DNA from: Paenibacillus xerothermodurans
GTDB lineage: Bacteria; Bacillota; Bacilli; Paenibacillales; NBRC-103111
NCBI RefSeq assembly: GCF_002220865.2
Contig: NZ_NHRJ02000002.1
Span: 186,001-250,000 of the forward strand
DNA: 64,000 bases
Direction: 5' to 3'
The translations under genes and the position numbers were made by a program. Below the pieces are notes generated by a model that saw only the letters and a program-made list of their open reading frames with translations, was not told where the DNA came from and did no database searches. Of this stretch, positions 7,877 to 17,350 are shown one piece after another; position 1 is the stretch's first letter; each line of letters opens with the position of its first letter.

Positions 7877-7894
7877 ATTGAACTGCTGTTCAAT
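7877..7894. promoter_or_regulatory. candidate IclR operator upstream of the amidohydrolase-glaH operon
   Basis: ATTGAAC-TGCT-GTTCAAT is a perfect 7-bp inverted repeat with a 4-bp spacer. It lies between the amidohydrolase start (7761) and the end of the IclR gene (8059), where a local IclR regulator would be expected to bind. Binding is inferred from position and symmetry. Confidence 0.55.
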
Positions 7895-7937
7895 TTAGAA
7901 CCGTGTTTTCTCGCAATTTAGGTGAGAACGCGCAGAA

Positions 7938-7963
7938 AACCGCTTACCCGGCGGTAAGCGGTT
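7938..7963 (-). terminator. intrinsic terminator of the IclR gene
   Basis: AACCGCTTACC (7938-7948) and GGTAAGCGGTT (7953-7963) give an 11-bp perfect stem with a 4-nt loop, followed on the minus strand by TTTTCTG. It separates the IclR transcript from the operon downstream. Confidence 0.85.
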
Positions 7964-8058
7964 CAGAGCGTCGACAAAGTGCCGAACGATATAGAAAACA
8001 TTGCAGGCGGGTGTAACCAGCGGTTTCCGCATTACCCGAGGTATCTCGCCCATCAAGC

Positions 8059-8841
8059 TCAACACGTTGGAACTTTTCCGCCAACGCGCCGCGTGATTTG
8101 ACCGGCCGTCTCTTTCACGTGCTGCACCAAGAACGCCACTTGCGAAGGGACTGCCCTATCGTTAGGAACGGAAATGACGATGCCGGCCGCCATACGTCCG
8201 AATTCGTCCATAATGGGAGCGCTAATGCCGACAATACCATCCATGTTTTCCTCATAGCTGATGGAGATCCCCGCAGACCGGATGGCTTTTAGGTGCTCCT
8301 TGAGTTCGGACGGCTCGGTAATCGTGCGTTTGGTCAGAGGTACCAGCGGCTTGTTCTCCAGGTAGCGGCTCAGATCGTGATCACTCATGTGCGCCAAAAA
8401 CAATTTCCCTGTCGCTGTGCTGTACAGCTGCCTGCGAGAGCCGACAGGAATGTCGAACCTGATGGGGTGCGTCCCCTTCACGTTATCGATATATACCGTT
8501 TCCTCACCGCTCAGAATACCGAGATAAATATCCTCCCCCGTTTGTATACCCAGCGTGTCCAGATACGGTCTGGCTAACGGCTTCACTGTGAAATGATGTA
8601 CTATCGAAGATGCAAGCTCAATCATCCCGCCGCCGATGGAGTACGTCTTCGCCCGGTCGTTGTAGCAGACATATCCATGAGCGTGCATTTGCTTTAACAA
8701 ATTATGCATACTGCTTTTGGGTATGTCCTCGAATTGCGTAATAATCTCGGTGAACGATAGCCCTTCCGTTTTCTTGGATAGCAGGCGCAGTACAGCGAAG
8801 ATCCGGCTGACGGTGCGAAATGTTCCATCTGGTTGGGCCAT
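8059..8841 (-). CDS. IclR family transcriptional regulator
   Basis: A 260-residue IclR protein. An N-terminal winged helix (about residues 5-70: FRTVSRIFAVLRLLSK … IPKSSMHNLLKQMHAHGYVC) is followed by the effector-binding domain (about 85-250) with YIDNVKGTHPIRFDIPVGSR and YSTATGKLFLAHM. ATG 8841 is chosen because AGGTGG sits 7 bases upstream; the in-frame GTG at 8859 has no such site. It is the gene immediately upstream of the amidohydrolase-Rieske-glaH-dehydrogenase operon on the same strand and is the obvious candidate for controlling it by sensing a small carboxylate or aromatic acid. Confidence 0.92.
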   Translation of the reverse strand: MAQPDGTFRTVSRIFAVLRLLSKKTEGLSFTEIITQFEDIPKSSMHNLLKQMHAHGYVCYNDRAKTYSIGGGMIELASSIVHHFTVKPLARPYLDTLGIQTGEDIYLGILSGEETVYIDNVKGTHPIRFDIPVGSRRQLYSTATGKLFLAHMSDHDLSRYLENKPLVPLTKRTITEPSELKEHLKAIRSAGISISYEENMDGIVGISAPIMDEFGRMAAGIVISVPNDRAVPSQVAFLVQHVKETAGQITRRVGGKVPTC

Positions 8842-9062
8842 ATAGTATCCACCTGCCACAATTCATAATTTGTAATCACATCCAATAAACTGAAGTTATC
8901 GGACAAATGAATTATTGTCAAGGTGTGTTGGGTTGATAAACCTGTAATACCCCTCATATTCATATGTAGGTGTGTATGTTGCGCCAAAGTGAGATTACAC
9001 CTTTTCCCCATATAGGGCTCAGCAGTCTATTCACACCCGCAGTTTCGCCGGAATGACACCGG

Positions 9063-9539
9063 CTACCGCAGTAAATCATCCACCTTGGCTCTCATTGCCG
9101 ATAGCGTGGTGCTCTTATACTGTAAGCCCAGCCGAAGCACTCTTATTTGTTGGCGGCGGGAGAGGCGTCTAAACCGGGGCTCCTGCTTCAAGAAGGATTT
9201 GATGATCGTCCAACTGCTGCCGGTTGGTATCATATCCCGCGCGTCATTGGGCAGCATTGGCAGCTGCAATCTAGACACCAGCGTAGATAAAGTCAATAAC
9301 AGTTTATTTCCGTCCACGAGACAGGGAACTAGCTTATTTCTGGTATGCCTTTTGAGGTACTCATAATGGTTGTGTCCGCTTACAATAATGTAACCTTTGT
9401 TTTTCTTGTTTTTACGCACGATCAACAAATGCATACAATCCTGTGCCGCTTTGCGTAATTCGTGCGTGCGCTTGGTTAGTTTTCCAACAGGCCCGGGCAT
9501 AATCTTACTAATAGGTACATATTGCACGGTGTACTTCAA
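9063..9539 (-). CDS. stand-alone ParB/sulfiredoxin-fold-like protein
   Basis: A 158-residue basic protein. The first 80 residues (YVPISKIMPG … LLIVRKN … GYIIVSGHNHYEYLKRH … VPCLVDG) follow the order of a ParB-type N-terminal domain: a 'I.kI.p' strand, an 'I.V' strand, then a 'y.ivsGh.Ry' motif. The remaining half is helical and Arg/Lys/Leu-rich, ending in RVLRLGLQYKSTTLSAMRAK, and could be a DNA-binding part. There is no partner ParA, so it is not a partition system. TTG 9539 follows AAGGAGAG at 7 bases. Function unknown; the ParB resemblance is from motif order only. Confidence 0.6.
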   Translation of the reverse strand: MKYTVQYVPISKIMPGPVGKLTKRTHELRKAAQDCMHLLIVRKNKKNKGYIIVSGHNHYEYLKRHTRNKLVPCLVDGNKLLLTLSTLVSRLQLPMLPNDARDMIPTGSSWTIIKSFLKQEPRFRRLSRRQQIRVLRLGLQYKSTTLSAMRAKVDDLLR

Positions 9540-9718
9540 CTCGCAGCTCTCCTTCTACTTTTGCTTACCAGTTTATGCCTTGACATGTTAAAAGGGACGA
9601 CGCGGCGCGCCTGATTTCGGGTTCCGCGAAGACTGCGCTGCAGGAAGACTTTCCGCCCCTTAGCACGCAGGACTAGCCGTTGAGAGGGCGACATGAGGCC
9701 GTTTGCACCATAAAAAAA

Positions 9719-9747
9719 CACACCGCCAGAGTTGACGTGACGATGTG
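9719..9747 (-). terminator. intrinsic terminator of the FMN oxidase gene
   Basis: Minus strand: CACATCG (9747-9741) pairs with CGGTGTG (9725-9719) using one G-U pair, followed by TTTTTTTA. It is 20 bases after the stop at 9768. Confidence 0.7.
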
Positions 9748-9767
9748 CGCCTAAGCTGCCCAGCTTC

Positions 9768-10937
9768 TTATACTTCAATCTCTGTCAACAATGAGGAATC
9801 GATCTGCTGCAGCGAGGATCTTCCTGAGATGGCTAACTGAAACTCCGTTTCCGCGACCAGGTTTTCTATGACTGATTTCACACCTATATGGCCGGCAGCA
9901 GCTAAGGCGTATGCGTAAGGACGCCCAACCAGCACCGCCGTAGCCCCGAGTGCCAAAGCCTTCAGGATGTCTGCTCCACGTCGGATGCCGCTGTCCATCA
10001 CGATTGGAACATCCCCGCCTACCGCGTCCACAATTTCAGGCAGTGCCTCCAAAGTGGCAATCGCACCGTCGAGCTGTCTCCCGCCGTGATTGGAAACAAT
10101 AATCCCATTCGCTCCATGTTCAATGGCCAAACGGGCATCATGCGGATGTGTCATTCCCTTGAGCAGCAGTGGCAGATCCGTCAGTTTACGTATTTCCGCA
10201 AAGTGTTCCCACGTGAAACAGGTATTATTGCCCTCGGACAGCGCCTTGAGTACTGCGGTTTTTTTGTCCTTCTCAGGTGGTTGTTCGAGCTTCGACCGAA
10301 ACACGGGATCCGAGAAATAGTTCCCCATACCATGCCCTTCCAGAAAAGGGAGATATGCATTTCTCAGGTCCGTCTCCCGCCAGCCCAACATCGTGGAGTC
10401 TACAGTAACGACGATCGCCGAATAACCCGCCTTCTTCGCCCGATCCAGAAAGCTTCGAGTCAGCTCGAGATCTTTGGGCGGATACAGCTGGAACCAGCGT
10501 ACGGCATCTTTCATCACGTCAGCCACTTCTTCCATCGAACGTGACGAGACATTGCTCAGCACGTACGGCACTCCGGCATCAGCGCATACCTTCGCCGGGA
10601 TGATTTCGCCTTCGGGGTGCAATATGGAGTTCACGCCAATAGGCGCCAGCAAAAAAGGCACCGGGAATTTCCGGCCGAAAATTTCGATTGTTAAATCGCG
10701 CGTAGAAATATCGCAGCAAATACGCGGCCGGATACGGTACTTATCGAATGCCTTCCGGTTCGCAAGCATCGTGTCTCCTGCCCCCGCGCCGCCATGCACA
10801 TAGCCGAACGGACCGGCTGCGAGTATATGCCTGGCTTTCTCTTCCCATTCATGGAATGCCACGGGCAGATGCCGGATAGCCAAGTCCGACTTTTCGTAGT
10901 AGTTCATCTGAATGCGTTCGCTGTCCAGCTTAACCAA
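9768..10937 (-). CDS. FMN-dependent alpha-hydroxy acid oxidase (lactate 2-monooxygenase-like)
   Basis: About 389 residues of the FMN-linked 2-hydroxyacid oxidase family, which oxidise L-lactate, glycolate or mandelate-type acids. The active-site block IIVSNHGGRQLDGA (about 295) carries the catalytic His and the Arg; FMN contacts include FLLAPIGV and IVMDSGIRRGADILKALALG. The N-terminal AGPFGYVHGGAGAGDTMLANR matches lactate 2-monooxygenase and LctD-like proteins. Start: TTG 10937 lies 11 bases from AAGGAG, whereas the earlier GTG at 10949 directly abuts that site. An ATG 14 codons into the longest frame is a further possibility. Substrate not determined. Confidence 0.88.
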   Translation of the reverse strand: MVKLDSERIQMNYYEKSDLAIRHLPVAFHEWEEKARHILAAGPFGYVHGGAGAGDTMLANRKAFDKYRIRPRICCDISTRDLTIEIFGRKFPVPFLLAPIGVNSILHPEGEIIPAKVCADAGVPYVLSNVSSRSMEEVADVMKDAVRWFQLYPPKDLELTRSFLDRAKKAGYSAIVVTVDSTMLGWRETDLRNAYLPFLEGHGMGNYFSDPVFRSKLEQPPEKDKKTAVLKALSEGNNTCFTWEHFAEIRKLTDLPLLLKGMTHPHDARLAIEHGANGIIVSNHGGRQLDGAIATLEALPEIVDAVGGDVPIVMDSGIRRGADILKALALGATAVLVGRPYAYALAAAGHIGVKSVIENLVAETEFQLAISGRSSLQQIDSSLLTEIEV

Positions 10938-11029
10938 GGCTATTGTCACTCCTTCTTTTGTTCAGCGGTTACCTTTGGATAGCTTACCGTATGTTGCACC
11001 GTTTCATTCGCCTGCTGCAAACAAAAAAA

Positions 11030-11064
11030 CCGAATGGTCCGCTTGTCCAAGCTTCGTCCATCCG
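11030..11064 (-). terminator. terminator of the PatB-like gene
   Basis: Minus strand: CGGATGG pairs with CCATTCG, with an inner GCTTG/CAAGC stem, followed by TTTTTTT. It is about 55 bases after the stop at 11118. Confidence 0.65.
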
Positions 11065-11117
11065 ACGGGTTGCAGTCAACATGATTGAAGAGTGCGCAAT
11101 AACGTATTATTTATTTA

Positions 11118-12302
11118 TCAAGCGCGTGCCAGCTTCCTCTTGGCAGCATCGCAAAACTGCCGCAGCCCTTGCTCCACGATAGATCTTGGGCAGGCCAAAT
11201 TAATGCGCAGCCAGCCCTCGCCTTCCGTGCCAAAAACAGAACCTTCGCTGAACGCCACTTTCGCATCATGGAACATCAGCTCTTTCAACCCCTGGATGTC
11301 CAAGCCAAGTCCCCGGCAGTCCACCCACAGCAAGTACGTGCCTTCCGGCCTGAGCGGCTTGACTTGCGGCAAATGTGCCTGTAAATAATCGATCCCGTAA
11401 TCAAGGTTCCCTTTGACATACTCCAGCATTTCATCCAGCCAATCCGCACCTTCCCTGTACGCGGCCTCAACCGCATCCTGTGCGAAATGCTGAGCCATGT
11501 GCAGACTTAGCGTTTTCAGCCGGCGTTCGATTTTGCGCTTTAAGCTCGCGTTGGATGCTACGATAAATGATGTATGCAGTCCCGGTAAATTGAAAGTTTT
11601 TGTAGCTGCAAGGCAAGTGACCGTTACATTCGCAATCTCCGGGGAAAGTGACGCGAAAGGAACGTGCCGATGTCCCGGGAACGTTAAGTCGCAATGAATC
11701 TCATCGGATATGACGGTCACCTCATACCGCAGGCAGAGCTCGCCTAGCCGAATCAGCTCGTCGCGGTCCCAAACACGCCCGCCCGGATTGTGGGGACTGC
11801 AGAGCAGCAGCAGCCTCGCTCCGGATTTGAACAACGATTCCAAATGCTCGTAATCCATCTCAAAGCGTCCGTTGCGAAGCAACAGCGGATTTTTTGCTAC
11901 CACCCGGCCATTGCTTTCAATTACGTCGTAGAACGGATAATACACGGGTGACTGAATGACCACCGGTGCGCCGGGCTCGCTGAACAGCTCCACCGCCAAA
12001 CTCAGTGATGTGACGATGCTAGGCGAGTCTGTGATCCAACTTGGCTGTATTTCCCAGTTATGGCGCTGCCGGAACCAATCCACAATCGCATCAAAGTAGC
12101 TGTCGGTGTGGATCGCGTAACCATACACGCCCAGGTCGGCACGCCTTTTCAGTATTTCACGGACTGCAGGCGGACTGGGAAAATCCATGTCTGCCACCCA
12201 CATAGGGAGCACATCAGGTGCACCAAACAGCTGCTGGCCTTGGTCCCATTTATAAGAGCGCGTATTCCGCCTGTCAATCAACTCATCAAAATTAAATGCC
12301 AC
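11118..12302 (-). CDS. patB: MalY/PatB-family PLP enzyme (C-S lyase/aminotransferase)
   Basis: A 394-residue fold-type I aminotransferase. It carries the MalY/PatB opening NFDELIDRRNTRSYKWD and VLPMWVADMDFPSPPAV, then SPHNPGGRVWDRDEL, VISDEIHCDL (PLP-contacting Asp) and CLAATKTFNLPGL with the Schiff-base Lys near residue 235. The terminal RINLACPRS contains the substrate-carboxylate Arg. PatB and MalY enzymes cleave cystathionine and other cysteine S-conjugates and can also act as aminotransferases. It lies 37 bases after rpiA on the same strand and may be co-transcribed. Length is normal for the family. Confidence 0.9.
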   Translation of the reverse strand: MAFNFDELIDRRNTRSYKWDQGQQLFGAPDVLPMWVADMDFPSPPAVREILKRRADLGVYGYAIHTDSYFDAIVDWFRQRHNWEIQPSWITDSPSIVTSLSLAVELFSEPGAPVVIQSPVYYPFYDVIESNGRVVAKNPLLLRNGRFEMDYEHLESLFKSGARLLLLCSPHNPGGRVWDRDELIRLGELCLRYEVTVISDEIHCDLTFPGHRHVPFASLSPEIANVTVTCLAATKTFNLPGLHTSFIVASNASLKRKIERRLKTLSLHMAQHFAQDAVEAAYREGADWLDEMLEYVKGNLDYGIDYLQAHLPQVKPLRPEGTYLLWVDCRGLGLDIQGLKELMFHDAKVAFSEGSVFGTEGEGWLRINLACPRSIVEQGLRQFCDAAKRKLARA

Positions 12303-12339
12303 GATAAATCACCTCAATTTCGTTTTTAAGATTATACCA

Positions 12340-13017
12340 TTAAACCCCGGTGTTGACTTTAGTTTCAATAGATCCGTCACTGGCGCCTATAATGACCATG
12401 TCGGCCATGTTGACAAACAGACCGTTTTCCACGACCCCGGGTATCAAGTTCAACTGCCTATGCAGTTCCTCGGGTGCTTCCAGCGCTGCAAACTGGCAGT
12501 CAAGAATATAGTTTCCATTATCTGTTACAAAGGGGCTGCCATGCACCTGGCGAAGCACGGGCTCACAACCGAATCCGCTGATCTGGCGGCGGGTGATCTG
12601 CCAACCGAACGGGACCACCTCCACAGGCAGCGGGAACTGTCCGAGAGCGGGCACATATTTGCTGTTGTCGACGACGACGATGAAACGGCGCGAGATCGAG
12701 GCTGCCATTTTTTCGCGCAATAGTGCGCCGCCGCCACCTTTGATCAGCTGAAAGTCCGGGTTGACTTCATCCGCGCCGTCGATGGTTAAATCCAATTCGC
12801 TCACTTCCGACAGGGCAATCAATGGAATGCCCAACTGCCGAGCGATTTTTTCGGTTTCCGCCGATGTGGGAGCACCTCGTATGCGCAGCCCGCTTTGCAC
12901 CAATTCTCCAATCTTCTGCAGACTCCAGTAAACGGTGGAGCCCGTCCCCAAGCCTAGCAGCATTCCGTCCTCCACATAGTTCACCGCGGCTTCTCCGGCC
13001 AACCGTTTGCTGTCCAT
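12340..13017 (-). CDS. rpiA: ribose-5-phosphate isomerase A
   Basis: A 225-residue RpiA, interconverting ribose-5-phosphate and ribulose-5-phosphate in the pentose phosphate pathway. The diagnostic motifs are all present: GLGTGSTVYW near 22 (phosphate loop), TSAETEKIARQLGIPL, DLTIDGADEVNPDFQLIKGG with the catalytic Asp pair near 82-86, GGGALLREKM with the catalytic Glu, and DNSKYVP near 120. ATG 13017 is preceded by a purine-rich AAGGGAAGGATG site. Normal full length (family about 220-235). A cytosolic core-metabolism gene in an otherwise accessory region. Confidence 0.95.
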   Translation of the reverse strand: MDSKRLAGEAAVNYVEDGMLLGLGTGSTVYWSLQKIGELVQSGLRIRGAPTSAETEKIARQLGIPLIALSEVSELDLTIDGADEVNPDFQLIKGGGGALLREKMAASISRRFIVVVDNSKYVPALGQFPLPVEVVPFGWQITRRQISGFGCEPVLRQVHGSPFVTDNGNYILDCQFAALEAPEELHRQLNLIPGVVENGLFVNMADMVIIGASDGSIETKVNTGV

Positions 13018-13177
13018 AGGTCATCCTTCCCTTAGCAGAATGTTAGTCACCATTTTACAACATGGGGCGGATACATTGCCAATGGACAGTAACGTATTGC
13101 CTTTATTAGCGCTGCCTAATCGGTCCGCGAAAGCTGGCTGTTCGCGCACCTGCGTTGCCGGCAGCGCGCCGGGGCTG

Positions 13178-15304
13178 CTACAGCGCGCCGGCGGTTGACG
13201 CCCCACGCACGCTTGATGCCGACGCGGCGGGATTCGCTTCTTTTCCCCGGTGGAGCTCATACATTTGATAGTACAAGCCGCCTGCAGCTATGAGCTCATC
13301 GTGGGTACCGCGTTCCGCAATCTCGCCGTGGTGCAGAACTAGTATCAGGTCGGCACTCTTAATAGTGGACAGTCTATGTGCAATAACGAACGTTGTTCTG
13401 CCCTTCTTCACAACGTCCAATGCGTCTTGTATAACCGCTTCGGTCTCCGTGTCGATGTTCGAGGTCGCTTCATCCAGAATAAGAATCGCCGGGTCAAAGG
13501 CTAGCGCACGGGCAAACGAAATCAATTGCCGTTGGCCGGCGGACAATGTGCTTCCTTTTTCAAGCACCGGTTCATCGATGCCGCCGGGCAGGTGCGCCAG
13601 AGCGCGATCCCCACCTACGTCCCGCAATGCTTTCTCTATCCGTTCACGTGAGATCCCGGGGTGGTTGAGCGATATGTTCGAGGCAATGGTGCCTGTAAAA
13701 AGGAACGGGTCCTGCAGCACAATGCCCATGTGTTGGCGCAGCGTCTGCCGCGGTATCGCTCGAGTCTCCACCCCGTCAATTGTAATCGCGCCGGAATCTA
13801 TATCGTAGAATCGAAAGAGCAAATTAAGAATCGAGCTTTTCCCCGACCCGGTATGTCCGACAAGTGCTACCGTCTGGCCCTGTCTTGCTTCGAATGAAAT
13901 GCCTTTTAACACAGGCTCGCCCGCTGTATAAGAAAACCACACATTGTCGAACTTAACATTCCCTGCGTAGCGCGGCATGGTTTCGCCGGATACCTCTTCT
14001 CCCTCCTCCCCCATCAGCACAAACACGCGCTCCGCGCTGACAAATGCCTGCTCCATATTCGGCAGCTGATTCACAATGTTCACGATCGGCTGGAACATCC
14101 GGTTCAACAGATCAACAAAGGCATACAGTACGCCCAGCGAAATCCCGCCGGCTATGATATCGAGAGAGACGCCCGAAAAATACCAAATCATTGCGACAAA
14201 CGCGATGTTTCTGAAGACGCCGACCAGGTTGTGCGAAGTGAGAGAGTTAAGATGCAGCATTTTGTTGCGAAAATTGAAATAGCGCAGATTGAATCGTTCA
14301 AACTCATCTTGCTGTTTCTGCTCCCGGCGAAAAGCCTGGATAATCGGCATGCCCTGAATGGATTCGTTGATCATCGCATTCATATCAGAGAGCGTTGTCC
14401 GGATTACCCGGTTGTAATGCGCAGCGAATTTTCGATAAATCACTATCCATACGGCGAGCACCGGGATGATCAACGCACACATAAGCGCCAATCGCACATC
14501 AAGCAACAACATGGCTCCGAGAATGGCTAGCATATACAGCGCACCTGAAAAAAAGTTAGCCAGCACCGTCACATACAGATCCTTAATCGCCTCGGTGTCG
14601 TTCGTTATCCTCGAAACCACTTTGCCTGCAGGCAAATTATCGAAATAGCGGATAGGAAGACGGTTAATATGCGAGAAGACGTCATCCCTCATTTTCTGGA
14701 TAATTCTATTCGCCGATGCCTGCAGCCAATAGCGCTGTCCGTAGCTGAACAATGCCGACACTGCCAACAGGGCCAAGTAAATCAGAGACAGGTCCACTAT
14801 CGCTGCAATTTCCGGTTTGTAAAAAGCAAACAGTTGGTCGGCCGTGAGTCGCCTCGCACTATACTGGGCGGTATTATCGGCTGCAGCTATGGTGATCACA
14901 GCTTCTCCATCCTGGCCCACAGACACGGAGCGCGGACCGTCCTCGCGGATACCACCAGGCACGAAAAAGAAGTCGCGGCCGATCTGCAGCACCCTCGCTT
15001 GGCCCTGCCGGTCGCTCATCGGCACCCGGTCTTCCCGACTCCAAAAAGCGCCAGCGTACGGCACGCTATGTGGACCGGCACTCTGCACCTGGTACCATGG
15101 TCTCTGGATGCCGGCTATGTGTTCATCGATGATACGCTTGGCGATAAACGGACCGCTTAGCTCCGTGCCGATCGCCACAGCCAGCATGAGCAGCGCGGCT
15201 AGGATCGTCTTCCAATACAGCATTGCATATTGAAACAGCTTCCGGCCCGGCCGGGCCCGCCGCACTTCGTCGCGGTCGATCTCCATTTCCAAATCCTCGC
15301 TCAT
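13178..15304 (-). CDS. bmrD: heterodimeric ABC multidrug exporter, BmrD (YheH)-like subunit
   Basis: A 708-residue half-transporter: six membrane segments in the first 400 residues, then an ATPase domain. Between the first and second membrane spans there is a large extracytoplasmic insertion (about residues 60-150), as in YheH/BmrD. Walker A is VGHTGSGKSS, the signature is TLSAGQRQLISFARAL, and Walker B ends LILDEATSNID with the catalytic Glu intact. This subunit therefore supplies the competent catalytic carboxylate. ATG 15304 is chosen because GAGGGGGG lies 6 bases upstream; the frame extends 20 codons further without such a site. It follows bmrC by 102 bases. Confidence 0.9.
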   Translation of the reverse strand: MSEDLEMEIDRDEVRRARPGRKLFQYAMLYWKTILAALLMLAVAIGTELSGPFIAKRIIDEHIAGIQRPWYQVQSAGPHSVPYAGAFWSREDRVPMSDRQGQARVLQIGRDFFFVPGGIREDGPRSVSVGQDGEAVITIAAADNTAQYSARRLTADQLFAFYKPEIAAIVDLSLIYLALLAVSALFSYGQRYWLQASANRIIQKMRDDVFSHINRLPIRYFDNLPAGKVVSRITNDTEAIKDLYVTVLANFFSGALYMLAILGAMLLLDVRLALMCALIIPVLAVWIVIYRKFAAHYNRVIRTTLSDMNAMINESIQGMPIIQAFRREQKQQDEFERFNLRYFNFRNKMLHLNSLTSHNLVGVFRNIAFVAMIWYFSGVSLDIIAGGISLGVLYAFVDLLNRMFQPIVNIVNQLPNMEQAFVSAERVFVLMGEEGEEVSGETMPRYAGNVKFDNVWFSYTAGEPVLKGISFEARQGQTVALVGHTGSGKSSILNLLFRFYDIDSGAITIDGVETRAIPRQTLRQHMGIVLQDPFLFTGTIASNISLNHPGISRERIEKALRDVGGDRALAHLPGGIDEPVLEKGSTLSAGQRQLISFARALAFDPAILILDEATSNIDTETEAVIQDALDVVKKGRTTFVIAHRLSTIKSADLILVLHHGEIAERGTHDELIAAGGLYYQMYELHRGKEANPAASASSVRGASTAGAL

Positions 15305-15406
15305 TGTCGTCCCCCCTCGACTGCCTATCAGAAATACCGCTGTCTTGTTCGATTGTTTAGTCATGTCGCTGACTAAGAGAGCTTGAGATTAGGCGCGCTT
15401 GCGGGT

Positions 15407-17155
15407 TCAGCACAGCTCCCGCACACCTGCCGCCTGCTGGCGCTCCCACTGCGCGCGGTACCAGCCGCCGAGCTTCAACAGCGTCTCGTGTGCACCTTCC
15501 TCAATCACTCGACCGCCGTCCAGAACGATAATATGATCAGCGTGCTGCACAGCCGACAGGCGGTGCGTGGCGATCAGTGTCGTTTTACCTTGTCGGGATG
15601 ACCTTATGTTGGAGATGATTTCAGCCTCTGTTCTAGCGTCCACCGCGGATAAGGCATCATCCAGGATCAAAATTTGCGGGTCGGTCACCAACGCCCGGGC
15701 GATGGATATGCGCTGCTTTTGCCCGCCCGACAGCGCCACGCCTTTCTCGCCTACCACCGTCTCCAGCCCTTTCGGCAAGAACTGCAAATCTTTTTCGAAC
15801 GCAGACAACTGTAATGCTCTGGCCAATTCCCCTGATGAAGTATCGCCTGCGGCGAATAGAATATTTTCCCGTATCGTCCCGGAGAATAAGAAAGGAGTTT
15901 GCGGCACGTAGCCGATCCATCCTTTCAAATCATCCAAAGCTATCTCTGTGAGCCGCTCCCCGGAGATATGAATTTGGCCGTCACCCATCGGGTACTCCCG
16001 GAGCAGCTGTTTGATCAGTGTCGTTTTTCCGCTGCCCGTGCGGCCTACGATGCCGAGCGTACCGCCGCGTTGCAGACTGAGCGTTAAACAGCTGAGATTA
16101 TATGCCTCCGAAGCAGGGTACCGGAACGTAACCTTATCGAAGTGGATGTCGCCCGGCTGATCAAGCCGGATTGGATGTGCCGATTCCTGTATGTCAGCAG
16201 GACTTGATAATATCTCGTTGACCCGATCTAATGACGCGTTGCCGCGCTGCATGATGTTGATCAGCTCGCCAATGGCAAACATCGGCCAAATCAACATCCC
16301 GAGATAGACGTTGAAAGTGACTAGAGCGCCGACGGTCAACTCACTGTGGAACACAAGATAAGCGCCATAGCCGAGACCGATGAGGTAGCTGGCGGCAACC
16401 ACGATTTTAATGGTGGGCTCGAAGAGCGCGTCGATCCTGGCGACGGAGATATTCTTGTTAAGCACATCGGACGTCACCGCACGAAAATCCCGCTCCGCCG
16501 CCCGCTCCTGCACGAATGCACGGATTACACGGGTGCCTGAGACCGTTTCCAGAACGCCGTCATTCATACGGCCGAAAGCGTCCTGGGCTAGTTTAAACCG
16601 CTGGTGCATCCATTTTCCGTACAATTGTACGGTGACAGCCAGAATTGGAAGCGGAACAACGGCGGCCAGGGTCAATTTCCACGATATGAGAACCGACATA
16701 ACGGTAATTAACGTCAATACCCACACAGTTGAATCCACCAGCGTCAAAATCCCCAAGCCGGCGGTCATCGCGACATCCTTTAGATCATTGGTCGCCCGCG
16801 CCATCAGGTCACCCGTCCGGTGTTTTTCATAGAACCCAGGCGTCATTGCAAGAAAATGCCGCATCAGGCTGGACCGCAGCAGCCGTTCCACCACGAACGC
16901 GCCGCCAAATAACCGATACATCCAAATGTACGTTATGACATAAATGACGACGGTCAGCCCCCCGATCAGGAGCAGAGTTTCTGTGACCAATTCCCAGCTC
17001 AGCGTGCCTTGCTGTATCCTGTCCATCATATCCCCTACGATTTTGGGAGGCATGATCTCAATCACGCCAGCTATTATAAGCAGAGAAATCGCGATGGTGT
17101 AGCGCTTCCATTCCAATTGAAAAAACCAGCCTAACTTTCCTAGCACTGCAAGCAT
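15407..17155 (-). CDS. bmrC: heterodimeric ABC multidrug exporter, BmrC (YheI)-like subunit
   Basis: A 582-residue half-transporter closely similar to B. subtilis YheI/BmrC along its length (LGWFFQLEWKRYTIAI, FYEKHRTGDLMARATNDL, GMLIWPMFAIGELINIMQRG). Six membrane spans precede an ATPase with Walker A GRTGSGKTT and signature ALSGGQKQRISIARAL. The residue after Walker B is Asp instead of Glu (LILDDALSAVD), the known degenerate site of BmrC. With BmrD it forms one drug exporter powered mainly by one ATP site. In Bacillus the pair is induced by ribosome-targeting antibiotics through leader attenuation; a U-tailed hairpin about 190 bases upstream could play that role here. Confidence 0.92.
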   Translation of the reverse strand: MLAVLGKLGWFFQLEWKRYTIAISLLIIAGVIEIMPPKIVGDMMDRIQQGTLSWELVTETLLLIGGLTVVIYVITYIWMYRLFGGAFVVERLLRSSLMRHFLAMTPGFYEKHRTGDLMARATNDLKDVAMTAGLGILTLVDSTVWVLTLITVMSVLISWKLTLAAVVPLPILAVTVQLYGKWMHQRFKLAQDAFGRMNDGVLETVSGTRVIRAFVQERAAERDFRAVTSDVLNKNISVARIDALFEPTIKIVVAASYLIGLGYGAYLVFHSELTVGALVTFNVYLGMLIWPMFAIGELINIMQRGNASLDRVNEILSSPADIQESAHPIRLDQPGDIHFDKVTFRYPASEAYNLSCLTLSLQRGGTLGIVGRTGSGKTTLIKQLLREYPMGDGQIHISGERLTEIALDDLKGWIGYVPQTPFLFSGTIRENILFAAGDTSSGELARALQLSAFEKDLQFLPKGLETVVGEKGVALSGGQKQRISIARALVTDPQILILDDALSAVDARTEAEIISNIRSSRQGKTTLIATHRLSAVQHADHIIVLDGGRVIEEGAHETLLKLGGWYRAQWERQQAAGVRELC

Positions 17156-17350
17156 ACAGTTGTTCTCTCCTCTCCGAAGCAGCTTACATTAACTAGTTGC
17201 AATGTTAACTCATGGTTTATGCGGCAAAAAGGGAAAAAACGCGTTTAAAAAAACTTGGCCGGTTTTACCAGGGGCTCCTTGGCATTCAGCACGGGAAGTC
17301 TCTCGCTGTGGGCTTGCGCGGTCATGTAGGTTTTACACGTAGAAATAAAA

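Noticed and set aside
9536-9778. 80-codon arginine-rich frame linking the FMN oxidase and ParB-like genes
   Set aside because: It has no ribosome site and contains the U-tailed terminator hairpin of the oxidase gene (9719-9747), so it is probably not translated.
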